Origin: Pseudomonas sp. S06B 330
GTDB lineage: Bacteria; Pseudomonadota; Gammaproteobacteria; Pseudomonadales; Pseudomonadaceae
DNA length: 64,000 bases
Direction: 5' to 3'
Assembly: GCF_002845275.2 (NCBI RefSeq)
Contig: NZ_CP088149.1
Span: 1,732,501-1,796,500, forward strand
Shown here in pieces: positions 10,049 to 21,455 of this stretch. The notes beneath the pieces are model-generated. The model saw nothing but the letters and a program-made list of their open reading frames with translations, was not told the origin of the DNA and made no database searches. Every line of letters starts with the position of its first letter. Within the stretch, counting starts at the first letter, position 1. The position numbers were made by a program, and so were the translations under genes.

Positions 10049-10715
10049 TTACGATCTGCTGATCTTCGATTGGGACGGCACCCTGGCTGATTCGATCGGG
10101 CGTATCGTCGAGTCCATGCACGTGGCGGCGGGTCGCGCTGGTCACCCTGGCTGCGATGATGAAGCGGTCAAAGGTATTATTGGTCTGGCACTGGCCGAGG
10201 CCATCAGCACCTTGTATCCACACCTGGATGCCGAGCAGGTGGCGGTGTTTCGTCAGCATTATGCTGATGTGTACATGGCGTTGGATGAGCAGCCATCGCC
10301 ATTGTTCGAGGGTGTGGTGGAATCGCTGGAGGCATTTCGCGCCCAGGGCTATCGTCTGGCGGTGGCCACTGGTAAGGCGCGACGAGGTCTTGATCGGGTG
10401 CTGCGAGCCAATGGCTGGGAGGATTACTTCGATATCACCCGGGCTGCCGATGAAACACGTGGCAAGCCGCATCCGCAGATGCTTGAGGAAATTCTTGCCC
10501 ATTGCCAGATTGAACCGGCGCGGGCGTTGATGGTCGGAGACTCCTCGTTCGATTTGTTGATGGCCAGCAATGCTGGCATGCATTCTGTGGCGGTCAGCTA
10601 TGGGGCTATGTCGCCGGCGGCATTGAGTGCCTTCGGTCCGCAAGTCTGTATCGAACACTTTTCACAGTTGCAGGCCTGGCTAAGTCGCTCGCCTGCTGCG
10701 GTAATTCCAGGGTAG
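10038..10715 (+). CDS. HAD-family phosphatase (phosphoglycolate phosphatase-like)
   Basis: A 225-residue haloacid dehalogenase superfamily hydrolase. Motif I is DWDGTLADS (nucleophile and acid aspartates) near residues 11-19, motif III lysine lies in TGKARRGLD, and motif IV is [16 protein letters not shown] helical cap domain lies between motifs I and II, as in Gph/PGP phosphatases. The GTG start overlaps the rluC end by 11 bases and is the only good in-frame start. The natural substrate cannot be deduced. It is likely co-transcribed with rluC and sppA. Confidence 0.85.
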   Translation: MRRDYDLLIFDWDGTLADSIGRIVESMHVAAGRAGHPGCDDEAVKGIIGLALAEAISTLYPHLDAEQVAVFRQHYADVYMALDEQPSPLFEGVVESLEAFRAQGYRLAVATGKARRGLDRVLRANGWEDYFDITRAADETRGKPHPQMLEEILAHCQIEPARALMVGDSSFDLLMASNAGMHSVAVSYGAMSPAALSAFGPQVCIEHFSQLQAWLSRSPAAVIPG

Positions 10716-10721
10716 GTGAGC

Positions 10722-11723
10722 ATGACTGACGAATGGAAGGCGCCCAGCGCCGAAGCTAATGAAGTCAACGAAAGCAGCGATGAGCGCAAAAGTTGGAAGC
10801 TGCTGGAGAAAACCCTGCTGGCTGGTGTGCAGGAGCAGCGCCGGGCGCGGCGCTGGGGTATTTTTTTCAAGCTGCTGACCTTCGCCTATCTGTTTGGCAT
10901 CCTCATGCTGTTCAGTCCATGGTCGAGCATGGACAAGGCGGCGTCTCGTAGCGTCAATCACACGGCGCTGGTTGAGGTGCGTGGGGTGATTGCGGATCAG
11001 GAGCCTGCCAGTGCTGACAATATCGTTGGTGGCTTGCGCGAGGCGTTCAAAGATAGCAAAACCAAGGCGGTAATCCTGCGCATCAATAGCCCGGGCGGCA
11101 GTCCGGTGCAGTCGGGTTACATCTACGATGAGATTCGCCGTCTGCGTGCGGAGTACCCGAAAATCAAGCTGTATGCGGTGATCAGTGACTTGGGGGCATC
11201 CGGAGCCTACTACATTGCCAGTGCCGCGGATGAAATCTATGCCGACAAGGCCAGTCTGGTTGGCTCCATTGGTGTTACAGCTGCCGGTTATGGCTTTGTT
11301 GGCACCATGGAGAAGCTCGGTGTCGAGCGGCGCACCTATACGGCGGGTGAGCACAAGGCGTTTCTGGATCCTTTCCAGCCGCAAAAGCCTGAAGAGACAG
11401 CGTTCTGGCAAGGCGTGCTGGAGACGACTCACAAGCAGTTCATCGCCAGTGTGAAGCAAGGCCGAGGCGAGCGCCTCAAGGACAAAGAGCATCCTGAGCT
11501 GTTCAGTGGCTTGATCTGGTCGGGTGAGCAAGCCTTGGCTCTGGGCTTGGTGGATGGCTTGGGTAGTGCCGGTTATGTGGCGCGCGATGTGGTGGGTGAG
11601 AAGGAATTGGTGGACTTCACCGTTGAAGAGTCACCGTTTGATCGCTTTTCCAAGCGCCTGGGTACCAGCATTGCCGAGCGCCTGGCGTTGTGGATGGGCT
11701 TTCAGGGGCCATCGCTGCGCTGA
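10722..11723 (+). CDS. sppA: Signal peptide peptidase SppA, short form
   Basis: A 333-residue S49-family membrane serine peptidase that degrades leftover signal peptides. A cytoplasmic N-terminus is followed by one membrane helix (about residues 47-66) and the protease domain; GASGAYYIAS contains the nucleophilic serine. It is the half-length form, compared with about 618 residues for E. coli SppA, and probably works as a higher oligomer. ATG 10722 is preceded by AGGTGA and is preferred over the in-frame GTG at 10716. A terminator follows, ending the rluC-sppA unit. Confidence 0.92.
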   Translation: MTDEWKAPSAEANEVNESSDERKSWKLLEKTLLAGVQEQRRARRWGIFFKLLTFAYLFGILMLFSPWSSMDKAASRSVNHTALVEVRGVIADQEPASADNIVGGLREAFKDSKTKAVILRINSPGGSPVQSGYIYDEIRRLRAEYPKIKLYAVISDLGASGAYYIASAADEIYADKASLVGSIGVTAAGYGFVGTMEKLGVERRTYTAGEHKAFLDPFQPQKPEETAFWQGVLETTHKQFIASVKQGRGERLKDKEHPELFSGLIWSGEQALALGLVDGLGSAGYVARDVVGEKELVDFTVEESPFDRFSKRLGTSIAERLALWMGFQGPSLR

Positions 11724-11738
11724 GTGATTCGTTAGTTG

Positions 11739-11768
11739 AAAAGCCGGTCCGTTGAGGCCGGCTTTTTT
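11739..11768 (+). terminator. Intrinsic terminator after sppA
   Basis: AAGCCGG and CCGGCTT form a stem closing on TCC/GG with a small loop, followed by six T. It separates sppA from the convergent maf gene. Confidence 0.9.
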
Positions 11769-11796
11769 ATGGGTTTAATTCGATCCCTGCGGGGTA

Positions 11797-12375
11797 TTAG
11801 GGCAGGCTCAGGCCTTCGGCCTGGAGCATGTCTACCAGGCGGATCAGTGGCAGGCCGATCAGGCTGGTGGCGTCGACGCCGTGGGTGCTCTGAAACAGGC
11901 TGACGCCTAATCCTTCGGCTTTGAAGCTGCCGGCGCAATCGTAAGGTTCCTCGGCGCGCAGGTAGCGCTCAATGCAGGCCAGGTCCAGTTCGCGCATGTT
12001 GACCGTGAAGGGTATGCAGTCGACCTGGCAATAGCCGGTCTGGCTGTTGAGTAGGGCCAGGCCGGTGAGAAAGGTGACATGGTTGCCACTGGCTTCAAGC
12101 AGCTGTGCGCAGGCGCGTTCGAAGGTGTGTGGCTTGCCGAGGATCTGTTCGCCAAGCACCGCGACTTGGTCGGAGCCGATGATCAGGTGGTTGGGGTGGC
12201 TGGCGGCGAGGGCGTGGGCTTTTTCCTGGGCCAGGCGTTTGACCAGCTCAAGGGCGGGCTCTTCCGGTAGGCGTTGTTCGTCGATATCGGGCGAGGCCCA
12301 GCTGAAGGGTAGGCGCAAACGCTCAAGCAATTCGCGCCGGTAGGGCGAGCTGGAAGCCAGTAATAAAGGCAGCAT
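11797..12375 (-). CDS. maf: Maf-like nucleotide pyrophosphatase (YceF type)
   Basis: A 192-residue Maf/HAM1-fold enzyme that hydrolyses non-canonical nucleoside triphosphates; the YceF subgroup prefers 7-methyl-GTP. Visible motifs are LASSSPYRRELLERL at the start, SDQVAV, and CAGSFKAEGLG. Length is normal. It is the only minus-strand gene between rluC and the rgsA locus and is divergent from yceD, the same arrangement as E. coli yceF-yceD. Confidence 0.92.
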   Translation of the reverse strand: MLPLLLASSSPYRRELLERLRLPFSWASPDIDEQRLPEEPALELVKRLAQEKAHALAASHPNHLIIGSDQVAVLGEQILGKPHTFERACAQLLEASGNHVTFLTGLALLNSQTGYCQVDCIPFTVNMRELDLACIERYLRAEEPYDCAGSFKAEGLGVSLFQSTHGVDATSLIGLPLIRLVDMLQAEGLSLP

Positions 12376-12432
12376 GATAAACTCCTGGGCAGGTGAAACG
12401 ATTCTAACATGCTGAATGGCGCCGAATTTCCT

Positions 12433-12461
12433 TTGACAGGGGCGGGGGTCATCCCTAGAAT
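12433..12461 (+). promoter_or_regulatory. Strong sigma70 promoter for the yceD-rpmF-plsX operon
   Basis: A consensus -35 TTGACA at 12433-12438 and TAGAAT at 12456-12461 are separated by exactly 17 bases. The expected start is about 12467-12469, only two to four bases before the yceD ATG at 12471, so the message would be leaderless or nearly so. Confidence 0.75.
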
Positions 12462-12470
12462 GCTGCGCCT

Positions 12471-12998
12471 ATGTTGAATGACCCGATTCCACCTCACGTT
12501 GACCCGCGCAAATTGGCCGATCGTGGTGTTTCCCTTGAAGGAACACTGCAGCTCGCCGATTTGGAGAGACTCTGCGACCCGCTTTCCGACAATGTCGGTA
12601 CGGTGCAGGCTAAATTCGATTTTGAGCGAGACGAGCAGAAAGCTGTGGTTATCCACACCGATCTGAGCGTTGAGGTCAAAATGGTTTGCCAGCGTTGTCT
12701 TGAGCTGGTCACCCTGCCGATCCATAGCGAATGTACTTACGCTGTGGTGAAGGAGGGTGCGAATACCCAGTCGTTGCCGAAAGGTTATGACGTGCTGGAA
12801 CTGGGCGAAGATCCTTTGGATCTGCAGGCCTTGGTCGAGGAGGAGCTTTTGCTCGCCCTGCCCATCGTGCCTGCTCATCATCCGGAAGAATGCCAGCAGC
12901 CGGCGGGCGCCGATGAGCCCGAACCGAGCAAGGACGAGGTAACACGGTCCAACCCGTTCAGTGTATTGGCGCAGTTAAAGCGTGACCCAAACGTTTAG
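12471..12998 (+). CDS. yceD: YceD (DUF177) protein, 23S rRNA accumulation factor
   Basis: A 175-residue DUF177 protein. The family pattern CQRCLELV (residues 69-76) and a conserved acidic centre are present. YceD is encoded next to rpmF across bacteria and is needed for normal 23S rRNA accumulation, so a ribosome-assembly role is the best inference. No Shine-Dalgarno sequence precedes the ATG; the promoter -10 box ends only nine bases before it. rpmF follows 13 bases later. Confidence 0.92.
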   Translation: MLNDPIPPHVDPRKLADRGVSLEGTLQLADLERLCDPLSDNVGTVQAKFDFERDEQKAVVIHTDLSVEVKMVCQRCLELVTLPIHSECTYAVVKEGANTQSLPKGYDVLELGEDPLDLQALVEEELLLALPIVPAHHPEECQQPAGADEPEPSKDEVTRSNPFSVLAQLKRDPNV

Positions 12999-13011
12999 GA
13001 GTTAATCAATT

Positions 13012-13194
13012 ATGGCTGTTCAGCAGAACAAAAAATCCCGCTCTGCCCGTGACATGCGCCGTTCGCACGACGCCCTCTCGGAAAACGCTCTGTCCGTAGA
13101 GAAAACCACTGGTGAAGTGCATCTGCGTCACCACGTATCGCCAGAAGGCGTATATCGTGGTCGTAAAGTGATCGACAAGGGCGCTGACGAGTAA
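13012..13194 (+). CDS. rpmF: 50S ribosomal protein L32
   Basis: A 60-residue basic ribosomal protein beginning [20 protein letters not shown]. It has no cysteine, so it is the zinc-independent form of L32 normal in this group. AGGAG lies upstream of the ATG. It sits between yceD and plsX in the classical operon that couples ribosome supply with phospholipid synthesis. Confidence 0.97.
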
Positions 13195-13197
13195 TCC

Positions 13198-14208
13198 TTG
13201 TCCGCTCAGATCATCGCGATTGACGCAATGGGCGGGGACTTCGGTCCCCGCAGCATTGTTCAGGCGAGTATTGCTTGCCTATCGGCTACCCCCTCGCTGC
13301 ACCTGACCCTTGTCGGTCAACCCTCCCTTCTTGAAGATCTTATCGCTGGCCAGTCGGCAGCGGATCGCGCGCGCCTGCAGATTGTTGCCGCCAGCGAAGT
13401 GATCGGCATGGATGAGCGACCGGCCCAGGCATTGCGTGGCAAGCCCGATTCGTCGATGCGTGTGGCTCTGGAATTATTGCGTGATGGCAAGGTGCAGGCC
13501 TGTGTGAGTGCCGGTAACACCGGTGCGTTGATGGCGCTGTCGCGTTATGTGCTCAAGACCCTGCCTGGCATTGATCGCCCGGCTATGGTCGCGGCCATTC
13601 CGACTCAGGCTGGCTACTGCCAGTTGCTCGACCTGGGTGCCAATGTCGACTGCAGTGCAGAGAATCTCTTTCAGTTTGCCGTGATGGGCTCGGTGGCGGC
13701 TCAAGCCTTGGGTATTTCCCGGCCTCGTGTAGCGCTGCTCAATGTCGGTACCGAAGACATAAAAGGTAACCAGCAGGTCAAGTTGGCGGCCAGTCTGCTG
13801 CAGAACGCCCGCGGGATTAACTACATTGGCTTCGTCGAAGGTGATGGCTTGTACCGTGGTGAGGCGGATGTGGTGGTATGCGACGGTTTCGTCGGCAACA
13901 TTCTGCTCAAATCCAGCGAAGGCCTGGCAACCATGATCGGCGCACGCATCGAGGCGTTGTTCAAAGGTAGTCTGGCTGCGCGTCTGGCCGGCGCTGTGGC
14001 GATGCCGCTGCTCAAGCGCCTGCAGGCTGACTTGGCCCCGGCGCGGCATAATGGCGCAAGCTTCCTTGGCCTGCAGGGCATCGTTATCAAGAGCCATGGC
14101 TCTGCCGGCGTGCAGGGCTTTCAGAGCGCCATTCAGCGTGCCTTGATCGAAATCCAGGAAAACCTCCCGCAGCGCCTGCACGGTCGCCTGGAAGACCTGT
14201 TGCTTTAG
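13198..14208 (+). CDS. plsX: Phosphate acyltransferase PlsX
   Basis: A 336-residue soluble enzyme that converts acyl-ACP to acyl phosphate, the donor for glycerol-3-phosphate acylation by PlsY. The start [13 protein letters not shown] and the AGNTGALMA segment are PlsX hallmarks. The start is TTG at 13198, three bases after the rpmF stop, with no ribosome site of its own; translation is probably coupled to rpmF. A 129-base gap precedes fabD. Confidence 0.94.
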   Translation: MSAQIIAIDAMGGDFGPRSIVQASIACLSATPSLHLTLVGQPSLLEDLIAGQSAADRARLQIVAASEVIGMDERPAQALRGKPDSSMRVALELLRDGKVQACVSAGNTGALMALSRYVLKTLPGIDRPAMVAAIPTQAGYCQLLDLGANVDCSAENLFQFAVMGSVAAQALGISRPRVALLNVGTEDIKGNQQVKLAASLLQNARGINYIGFVEGDGLYRGEADVVVCDGFVGNILLKSSEGLATMIGARIEALFKGSLAARLAGAVAMPLLKRLQADLAPARHNGASFLGLQGIVIKSHGSAGVQGFQSAIQRALIEIQENLPQRLHGRLEDLLL

Positions 14209-14337
14209 GCATATGCCGCAGGAAGTGGTTAAATGTGACCGCTTGGTCCGCGTTATCATCCAAGTCTTCAGTTTCTTGTGCTCAGCCAGGTGCTGGGCGC
14301 TTCATTTCCGACGACAAGATCATTAGGGGCTTGTTCA

Positions 14338-15276
14338 ATGTCTGCATCCCTCGCATTCGTCTTTCCCGGTCAAGGTTCGCAGTCCCTCGGCATGCTTGCC
14401 GAGCTGGGCGCCCAGTACCCGCTGGTCATTGAAACCTTCAAGGAAGCCTCCGATGCCCTGGGCTATGACCTCTGGGCGCTGACCCAAGAGGGTCCGGAAG
14501 AGCAACTCAATCAAACCGACAAAACCCAGCCCGCTATCCTCACTGCCTCGATCGCCCTGTGGCGTCTGTGGCTGGCTGAGGGCGGTGCGCGTCCGGCTTT
14601 CGTTTCCGGGCACAGCCTGGGCGAATACAGTGCACTGGTCGCCGCTGGCAGCCTGAGCCTGGCTGATGCCGTGAAGCTGGTGAAACGTCGCGGTGAGCTC
14701 ATGCAAGAGGCCGTGCCGGCCGGGCAGGGCGCCATGGCGGCGATTCTGGGGCTGGACGACGCTGACGTCGTTGCCATCTGTGCCGAGTCGGCGCAGGGTG
14801 AAGTGGTCAGCGCGGTGAACTTCAACTCGCCTGGCCAGGTGGTTATCGCGGGTGCCAAGGCGGCCGTCGAGCGCGCCATGGAAGCCTGCAAGGCCAAGGG
14901 CGCCAAGCGCGCATTGCCGTTGCCGGTGAGCGTACCGTCGCACTGTGAGCTGATGCGTCCGGCTGCCGAGCGTTTTGCCGAGTCGGTCAATGCCATCGAT
15001 TGGCAGGCACCGCAGATTCCGGTTGTACAGAACGTCAGCGCTGCTGTCGCCGCTGACCTGGACACCCTCAAGCGTGACCTGCTCGAACAGCTGTACAAGC
15101 CGGTGCGCTGGGTCGAGTGCGTGCAGACCCTGGCCGCCAATGGCGCGGTGCAGCTGGTCGAGTGTGGCCCGGGCAAAGTGCTGGCGGGCCTGAACAAGCG
15201 CTGCGCTGATGGCGTGAACACCTCTAACCTCAACACCCCGGATGCTTTCGCCGCCACCCGTGCGGCGCTGGCCTGA
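14338..15276 (+). CDS. fabD: Malonyl-CoA:ACP transacylase FabD
   Basis: A 312-residue enzyme that loads malonyl groups onto acyl carrier protein. It starts MSASLAFVFPGQGSQ, and the active-site serine is in GHSLGEY near residue 93. I chose ATG 14338, with AGGGG eight bases upstream, because the homologous N-terminus begins there; in-frame starts further upstream add sequence unlike the family. It opens the fabD-fabG-acpP-fabF block for fatty acid elongation. Confidence 0.96.
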   Translation: MSASLAFVFPGQGSQSLGMLAELGAQYPLVIETFKEASDALGYDLWALTQEGPEEQLNQTDKTQPAILTASIALWRLWLAEGGARPAFVSGHSLGEYSALVAAGSLSLADAVKLVKRRGELMQEAVPAGQGAMAAILGLDDADVVAICAESAQGEVVSAVNFNSPGQVVIAGAKAAVERAMEACKAKGAKRALPLPVSVPSHCELMRPAAERFAESVNAIDWQAPQIPVVQNVSAAVAADLDTLKRDLLEQLYKPVRWVECVQTLAANGAVQLVECGPGKVLAGLNKRCADGVNTSNLNTPDAFAATRAALA

Positions 15277-15292
15277 TTTAGGAGAAACTTGC

Positions 15293-16033
15293 ATGAGCCT
15301 GCAAGGTAAAGTTGCCCTGGTTACCGGCGCCAGCCGTGGTATTGGCCAGGCTATCGCCCTGGAACTGGGCCGTCTGGGCGCTACCGTGATTGGTACTGCC
15401 ACCTCCGCTTCGGGCGCTGAGCGTATTGCTGCGACCCTCAAGGAACACGGCATCACCGGTACCGGCCTGGAGCTGAACGTGACCAGCGATGAGTCTGTCA
15501 GCGCTACCCTGGCCAAGATCCAGGAGCAGTTCGGCGCGCCGACCATTCTGGTCAATAACGCTGGTATTACCCGTGACAACCTGATGATGCGCATGAAGGA
15601 TGATGAGTGGTTCGATGTCATCGATACCAACCTCAACAGCCTCTACCGTCTGTCCAAGGGCGTGCTGCGTGGCATGACCAAGGCGCGCTGGGGTCGTATC
15701 ATCAGCATCGGTTCGGTAGTGGGTGCCATGGGTAATGCCGGGCAGGTCAACTACGCTGCCGCCAAGGCCGGTCTGGAAGGTTTCAGCCGCGCCCTGGCGC
15801 GTGAAGTCGGCTCCCGTGCGATCACCGTCAACTCGGTGACGCCGGGCTTTATCGATACCGACATGACCCGCGAACTGCCTGAAGCGCAGCGCGAAGCACT
15901 GCAGACTCAGATCCCTCTGGGGCGTTTGGGTCAGGCTCAGGAAATCGCCAATGTGGTCGCTTTCCTGGCCTCTGAAGGCGCAGGTTATGTGACCGGCGCG
16001 ACCATTCCGGTCAACGGCGGCATGTACATGTAA
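15293..16033 (+). CDS. fabG: 3-oxoacyl-ACP reductase FabG
   Basis: A 246-residue short-chain dehydrogenase that reduces beta-ketoacyl-ACP with NADPH. GASRGIG is the cofactor loop (residues 12-18), NNAGITRDN is the family motif, and YAAAKAG carries the catalytic Tyr and Lys. The ATG at 15293 has AGGAG about seven bases upstream. It is 16 bases after fabD. A gap of 195 bases before acpP probably carries a separate acpP promoter, since ACP is needed in large amounts. Confidence 0.96.
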   Translation: MSLQGKVALVTGASRGIGQAIALELGRLGATVIGTATSASGAERIAATLKEHGITGTGLELNVTSDESVSATLAKIQEQFGAPTILVNNAGITRDNLMMRMKDDEWFDVIDTNLNSLYRLSKGVLRGMTKARWGRIISIGSVVGAMGNAGQVNYAAAKAGLEGFSRALAREVGSRAITVNSVTPGFIDTDMTRELPEAQREALQTQIPLGRLGQAQEIANVVAFLASEGAGYVTGATIPVNGGMYM

Positions 16034-16228
16034 ATTCAATGTGACGGATTGCTTCAAAAAAATGTCATACGAGCTGTCTAAAATCCGTTATAAAGCTGCA
16101 ACCAGATTCTAGTCGGTTGGCAGGTGTGGTCTGGCGAGACGTGTTGAGCTTGAAAAGCAGACGTCTTTCTATACACTTACACACCGGCCAGCTGCCTGAC
16201 ATATGTCCATTAGGAGTGAAAACAAGGT

Positions 16229-16465
16229 ATGAGCACCATCGAAGAACGCGTCAAGAAAATCGTCGCCGAGCAACTGGGCGTTAAAGAAGAAGAAGTAGTG
16301 AACACTGCTTCCTTCGTCGAAGATCTGGGTGCCGATTCCCTTGACACCGTTGAGCTGGTGATGGCTCTGGAAGAGGAATTCGAGACCGAAATCCCTGACG
16401 AAGAAGCCGAGAAGATCACTACTGTTCAAGCTGCTATCGACTACGTCACCAGCCACCAGGCTTAA
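16229..16465 (+). CDS. acpP: Acyl carrier protein
   Basis: A 78-residue acidic four-helix carrier; the phosphopantetheine attaches to Ser37 in the motif ADSLDT. The sequence is the standard housekeeping AcpP ([12 protein letters not shown]...). TAGGAG precedes the ATG. A strong intrinsic terminator follows 30 bases later, so much of the ACP transcript should end before fabF, which would give ACP in excess over the enzyme. Confidence 0.98.
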   Translation: MSTIEERVKKIVAEQLGVKEEEVVNTASFVEDLGADSLDTVELVMALEEEFETEIPDEEAEKITTVQAAIDYVTSHQA

Positions 16466-16494
16466 GACGTTGTAGTCGTCGCTTCTTGTCATGG

Positions 16495-16531
16495 AAAAAC
16501 CGCACTGCCTTCGCCGGCGTGCGGTTTTTTC
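16495..16531 (+). terminator. Intrinsic terminator between acpP and fabF
   Basis: A long hairpin AAAACCGCAC...GTGCGGTTTTTT with a TTCG-centred inner stem ends in six T. It probably attenuates rather than blocks read-through into fabF. Confidence 0.88.
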
Positions 16532-16569
16532 TTTACAAGAGATGTAGTCAATTGAATAAGGAGAGTGCT

Positions 16570-17814
16570 GTGTCGCGTAGACGCGTCGTGGTCACCGGTA
16601 TGGGTATGCTGTCGCCACTGGGTACGGATGTGCCGAGCAGTTGGCAGGGCATTCTGGCTGGCCGCAGTGGCATAGGTCTGATTGAACACACGGACCTGTC
16701 TGCCTACTCCACCCGTTTTGGCGGCTCGGTAAAGGGCTTCGAGGTTGAGCAATACCTGTCGGTCAAGGAAGCCCGCAAGCTCGATCTGTTCATTCAGTAC
16801 GGCCTGGCAGCCGGTTTTCAGGCAGTGCGCAACGCTGGCCTGGAGGTAACCGACGCCAACCGCGAGCGCATTGGCGTAGCCATGGGCTCGGGTATCGGTG
16901 GCCTGACCAATATCGAAGAAACCAGCCGGACTTTGCATGAGCAGGGCCCGCGGCGCATTTCGCCGTTCTTCGTGCCGGGTTCGATCATCAACATGATTTC
17001 CGGTTTCCTGTCGATCCATCTGGGTGTGCAGGGACCTAACTACGCCATTGCCACAGCCTGTACCACCGGTACTCACTGTATCGGTATGGCCGCGCGCAAC
17101 ATTGCCTTCGGTGAAGCCGACGTGATGATTGCCGGCGGTGCCGAAATGGCCGCGTGTGGCCTGGGTATGGGCGGTTTTGGTGCTTCGCGCGCGTTGTCGA
17201 CCCGCAATGACGACCCGGCCCGTGCCAGCCGTCCGTGGGACAAAGGCCGTGACGGCTTCGTTCTGGCTGACGGTGCCGGTGCGCTGGTGCTTGAGGAGCT
17301 CGAGCACGCCAAAGCCCGTGGCGCGACGATCTATGCCGAACTGGTTGGTTTTGGCATGAGTGGCGACGCCTATCACATGACCTCCCCGCCAGAAGATGGC
17401 AGTGGTGCCGCGCGCTGCATGGTCAACGCCCTGCGCGATGCCGGCCTGAACGCAGACCAGGTCAATTACATCAACGCCCACGGCACCTCGACGCCGGCCG
17501 GCGACCTGGCCGAGTCCTCGGCGATCAAGTCGGTGTTTGGTGATCACGCCTACAAGTTGGCTGTCAGCTCGACCAAATCGATGACCGGTCACCTGCTCGG
17601 TGCTGCCGGTGCGGTTGAGGCGATCTTCAGCGTGCTGTCGATCAACGGCCAGGTTGCCCCGCCGACCATCAACCTTGATGAGCCGGATGCTGGGTGCGAC
17701 CTGGACTTTGTGGCGCATGAGGCGCGCAACATGCCGATCGATGTGGTGCTGTCCAACTCCTTTGGCTTTGGCGGTACCAACGGCTCGCTGGTGTTCCGCC
17801 GGTTCGCCGGCTGA
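16570..17814 (+). CDS. fabF: 3-oxoacyl-ACP synthase II FabF
   Basis: A 414-residue condensing enzyme that extends acyl-ACP with malonyl-ACP. The start is GTG 16570, preceded by AAGGAGAG, giving [17 protein letters not shown]. The catalytic cysteine is in ATACTTGTH, with the two histidines in NAHGTSTP and [14 protein letters not shown]. Length equals the usual family length. It overlaps pabC by one base. Confidence 0.96.
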   Translation: MSRRRVVVTGMGMLSPLGTDVPSSWQGILAGRSGIGLIEHTDLSAYSTRFGGSVKGFEVEQYLSVKEARKLDLFIQYGLAAGFQAVRNAGLEVTDANRERIGVAMGSGIGGLTNIEETSRTLHEQGPRRISPFFVPGSIINMISGFLSIHLGVQGPNYAIATACTTGTHCIGMAARNIAFGEADVMIAGGAEMAACGLGMGGFGASRALSTRNDDPARASRPWDKGRDGFVLADGAGALVLEELEHAKARGATIYAELVGFGMSGDAYHMTSPPEDGSGAARCMVNALRDAGLNADQVNYINAHGTSTPAGDLAESSAIKSVFGDHAYKLAVSSTKSMTGHLLGAAGAVEAIFSVLSINGQVAPPTINLDEPDAGCDLDFVAHEARNMPIDVVLSNSFGFGGTNGSLVFRRFAG

Positions 17815-18629
17815 TGCACAGCTGGCTCGATGGCCTGCCGGCGGATGCAGTCAACCTGCAAAGCCGGGCCCTGGCCTACGGCGATGGTCTGTTCGAGACC
17901 ATTGCCGTCAGGGCAGGGCGGCCATCATTGCTCGGGTATCATCTCGAGCGCCTGGCGCTGGGGTGCCAGCGCCTGGCGATCGACGCCGATCAGGTGGTGA
18001 TCGCTGATGAGTTATGCCGTTACGCCAGTGCGCTGGGTGACGGTGTGCTCAAACTTATTCTTGTGCGGGGTGACAGTCAGCGTGGCTACGCGCCGGCCGC
18101 TGGCGTGGCACCACGACGTATTCTTCAGGGTAGCCCTTTACCCGCGTATCCCGCCCAGCATGCGCAGCAGGGCGTTCGCCTGTTTGCCTGTTCCACCCGA
18201 CTTGCCCAGCAGCCGCTGCTGGCCGGGCTCAAGCACCTCAATCGGCTTGAGCAGGTACTGGCGCGGGCCGAATGGCAGGATACCGAGCATGCTGAAGGCT
18301 TGATGCTTGACACTTCGGGGCGGGTCATTGAAGGGGTGTTCAGCAATCTCTTTCTGGTCCGTGACGGTGAGTTGCTGACTGCCGACCTGAGTCGCTGTGG
18401 TGTTGCCGGGGTGATGCGTGCAGCGCTCATCGACCAGGCGGCTGATGCCGGAATCAGCCTGCGCATTACCGATCTGTCCCTGCAGGACCTGGAGCAGGCC
18501 GACGAAGTCTTCGTCTGCAATAGCGTCTACGGTATCTGGCCAGTGCGAGCATTTGCATCGCTGAACTGGTCGCCGGGCCCACTCACCCGTAAACTGCAGG
18601 CCATTGCCCGTACGTTACTGGATGCCTGA
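17814..18629 (+). CDS. pabC: Aminodeoxychorismate lyase PabC
   Basis: A 271-residue fold-type IV PLP enzyme that releases pyruvate from 4-amino-4-deoxychorismate to make p-aminobenzoate for folate. The PLP lysine is in GLKHLNRLEQV, and EGVFSNLFLV and FVCNSVYGIWPV are typical of the family. It is translationally coupled to fabF by a one-base overlap and followed three bases later by mltG, the same order as in E. coli. Confidence 0.94.
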   Translation: MHSWLDGLPADAVNLQSRALAYGDGLFETIAVRAGRPSLLGYHLERLALGCQRLAIDADQVVIADELCRYASALGDGVLKLILVRGDSQRGYAPAAGVAPRRILQGSPLPAYPAQHAQQGVRLFACSTRLAQQPLLAGLKHLNRLEQVLARAEWQDTEHAEGLMLDTSGRVIEGVFSNLFLVRDGELLTADLSRCGVAGVMRAALIDQAADAGISLRITDLSLQDLEQADEVFVCNSVYGIWPVRAFASLNWSPGPLTRKLQAIARTLLDA

Positions 18630-18632
18630 TTA

Positions 18633-19781
18633 GTGAGACGTAAATTATTGGTGCTGCTGGAGACTGGATTGATCCTGGCAGGCCTGTTCTTGGGGTTTTC
18701 AGCCTGGAAAGTGAATTCAGCACTTGAGCAGCCCCTGCATGTCAGCCAGGAGCAATTGCTCGACGTGCCTACGGGTACCACTCCCAATCGCATGTTCTAC
18801 CGTATGGAGAGCCAGGGCCTGCTGGACGATGCCTTTTGGCTGCGCCTGTATTGGCGCTTCAACATGACGGGGGTGCCGTTGCATACCGGCGAGTACCGCA
18901 TGACCCCTGGCATGACGGTGCGCGAGCTGTTCGAAGTCTGGCGCCGTGGTGATGTCGTGCAGTACAGCCTGACCCTGGTTGAAGGTTGGAATTTCCGTCA
19001 GGTGCGTTCTGCGTTGGCCAAGCACGAAAAGATCAAGCAGACCCTCGATGGCCTTAGCGATGCCGAGGTGATGGACAAGCTTGGTCACCCCGGTGTTTTC
19101 CCGGAAGGGCGATTCTTCCCCGACACCTATCGGTTTGTGCGTGGCATGACCGATGTGGAGTTCCTTCAGCAGGCGTATGCGCGCCTCGACGAGGTGCTGG
19201 CCAAGGAGTGGGCCGAGCGCCCGGCTGATCTGCCCTACCGTGACCCATACCAGGCGCTGATCATGGCGTCGCTGGTGGAGAAGGAAACCGGTGTGCCTCA
19301 GGAGCGTGGTCAGATCGCCGGGGTGTTCGTGCGCCGCATGCGCATTGGCATGTTGCTGCAGACCGACCCGACGGTGATCTACGGCATGGGCGAGCGCTAC
19401 AACGGCAAGATCACTCGCGCTGACCTGCGAGAGCCAACGCCCTACAACACCTACACCAATGCGGGGCTGCCACCAACGCCGATTGCCATGGTCGGGCGTG
19501 AAGCCATTCATGCTGCGTTGAACCCGACACCGGGCAGCAGCCTGTATTTCGTCGCCCGTGGCGACGGTAGCCATATTTTCTCTGATGATCTGGATGCGCA
19601 TAACTCAGCGGTTCGCGAGTATCAGATCAAGCGCCGTGCCGACTACCGCTCGAGCCCGGCACCGGTGATCGAGCCTGCTGCTGAGCCTGCGACCGAGCCG
19701 CAGAGCCCGGAACCTACTGAGGTCAGTCCTGAGCCCGTGCCTGAACAGCCGGCACCGGCCAGCGAAACCTCCCCGCAATGA
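18633..19781 (+). CDS. mltG: Endolytic transglycosylase MltG (YceG-like)
   Basis: A 382-residue inner-membrane murein hydrolase that cuts nascent glycan strands and sets their length. One membrane helix lies at about residues 5-24, then a LysM-like part and the YceG domain with the catalytic glutamate in SLVEKETG (about residue 218). YGMGERYNGKITRADL and NTYTNAGLPPTPI are strong family signatures. The last 45 residues are a Pro/Glu-rich tail. It starts at GTG 18633, three bases after pabC. Confidence 0.94.
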   Translation: MRRKLLVLLETGLILAGLFLGFSAWKVNSALEQPLHVSQEQLLDVPTGTTPNRMFYRMESQGLLDDAFWLRLYWRFNMTGVPLHTGEYRMTPGMTVRELFEVWRRGDVVQYSLTLVEGWNFRQVRSALAKHEKIKQTLDGLSDAEVMDKLGHPGVFPEGRFFPDTYRFVRGMTDVEFLQQAYARLDEVLAKEWAERPADLPYRDPYQALIMASLVEKETGVPQERGQIAGVFVRRMRIGMLLQTDPTVIYGMGERYNGKITRADLREPTPYNTYTNAGLPPTPIAMVGREAIHAALNPTPGSSLYFVARGDGSHIFSDDLDAHNSAVREYQIKRRADYRSSPAPVIEPAAEPATEPQSPEPTEVSPEPVPEQPAPASETSPQ

Positions 19782-19791
19782 TCAACTGTAA

Positions 19792-21412
<1,621 letters not shown>

Positions 21413-21455
21413 GCTGAGCTGTCCCTTTATTTCATTTCAGTGTTGTCATGTGCCC

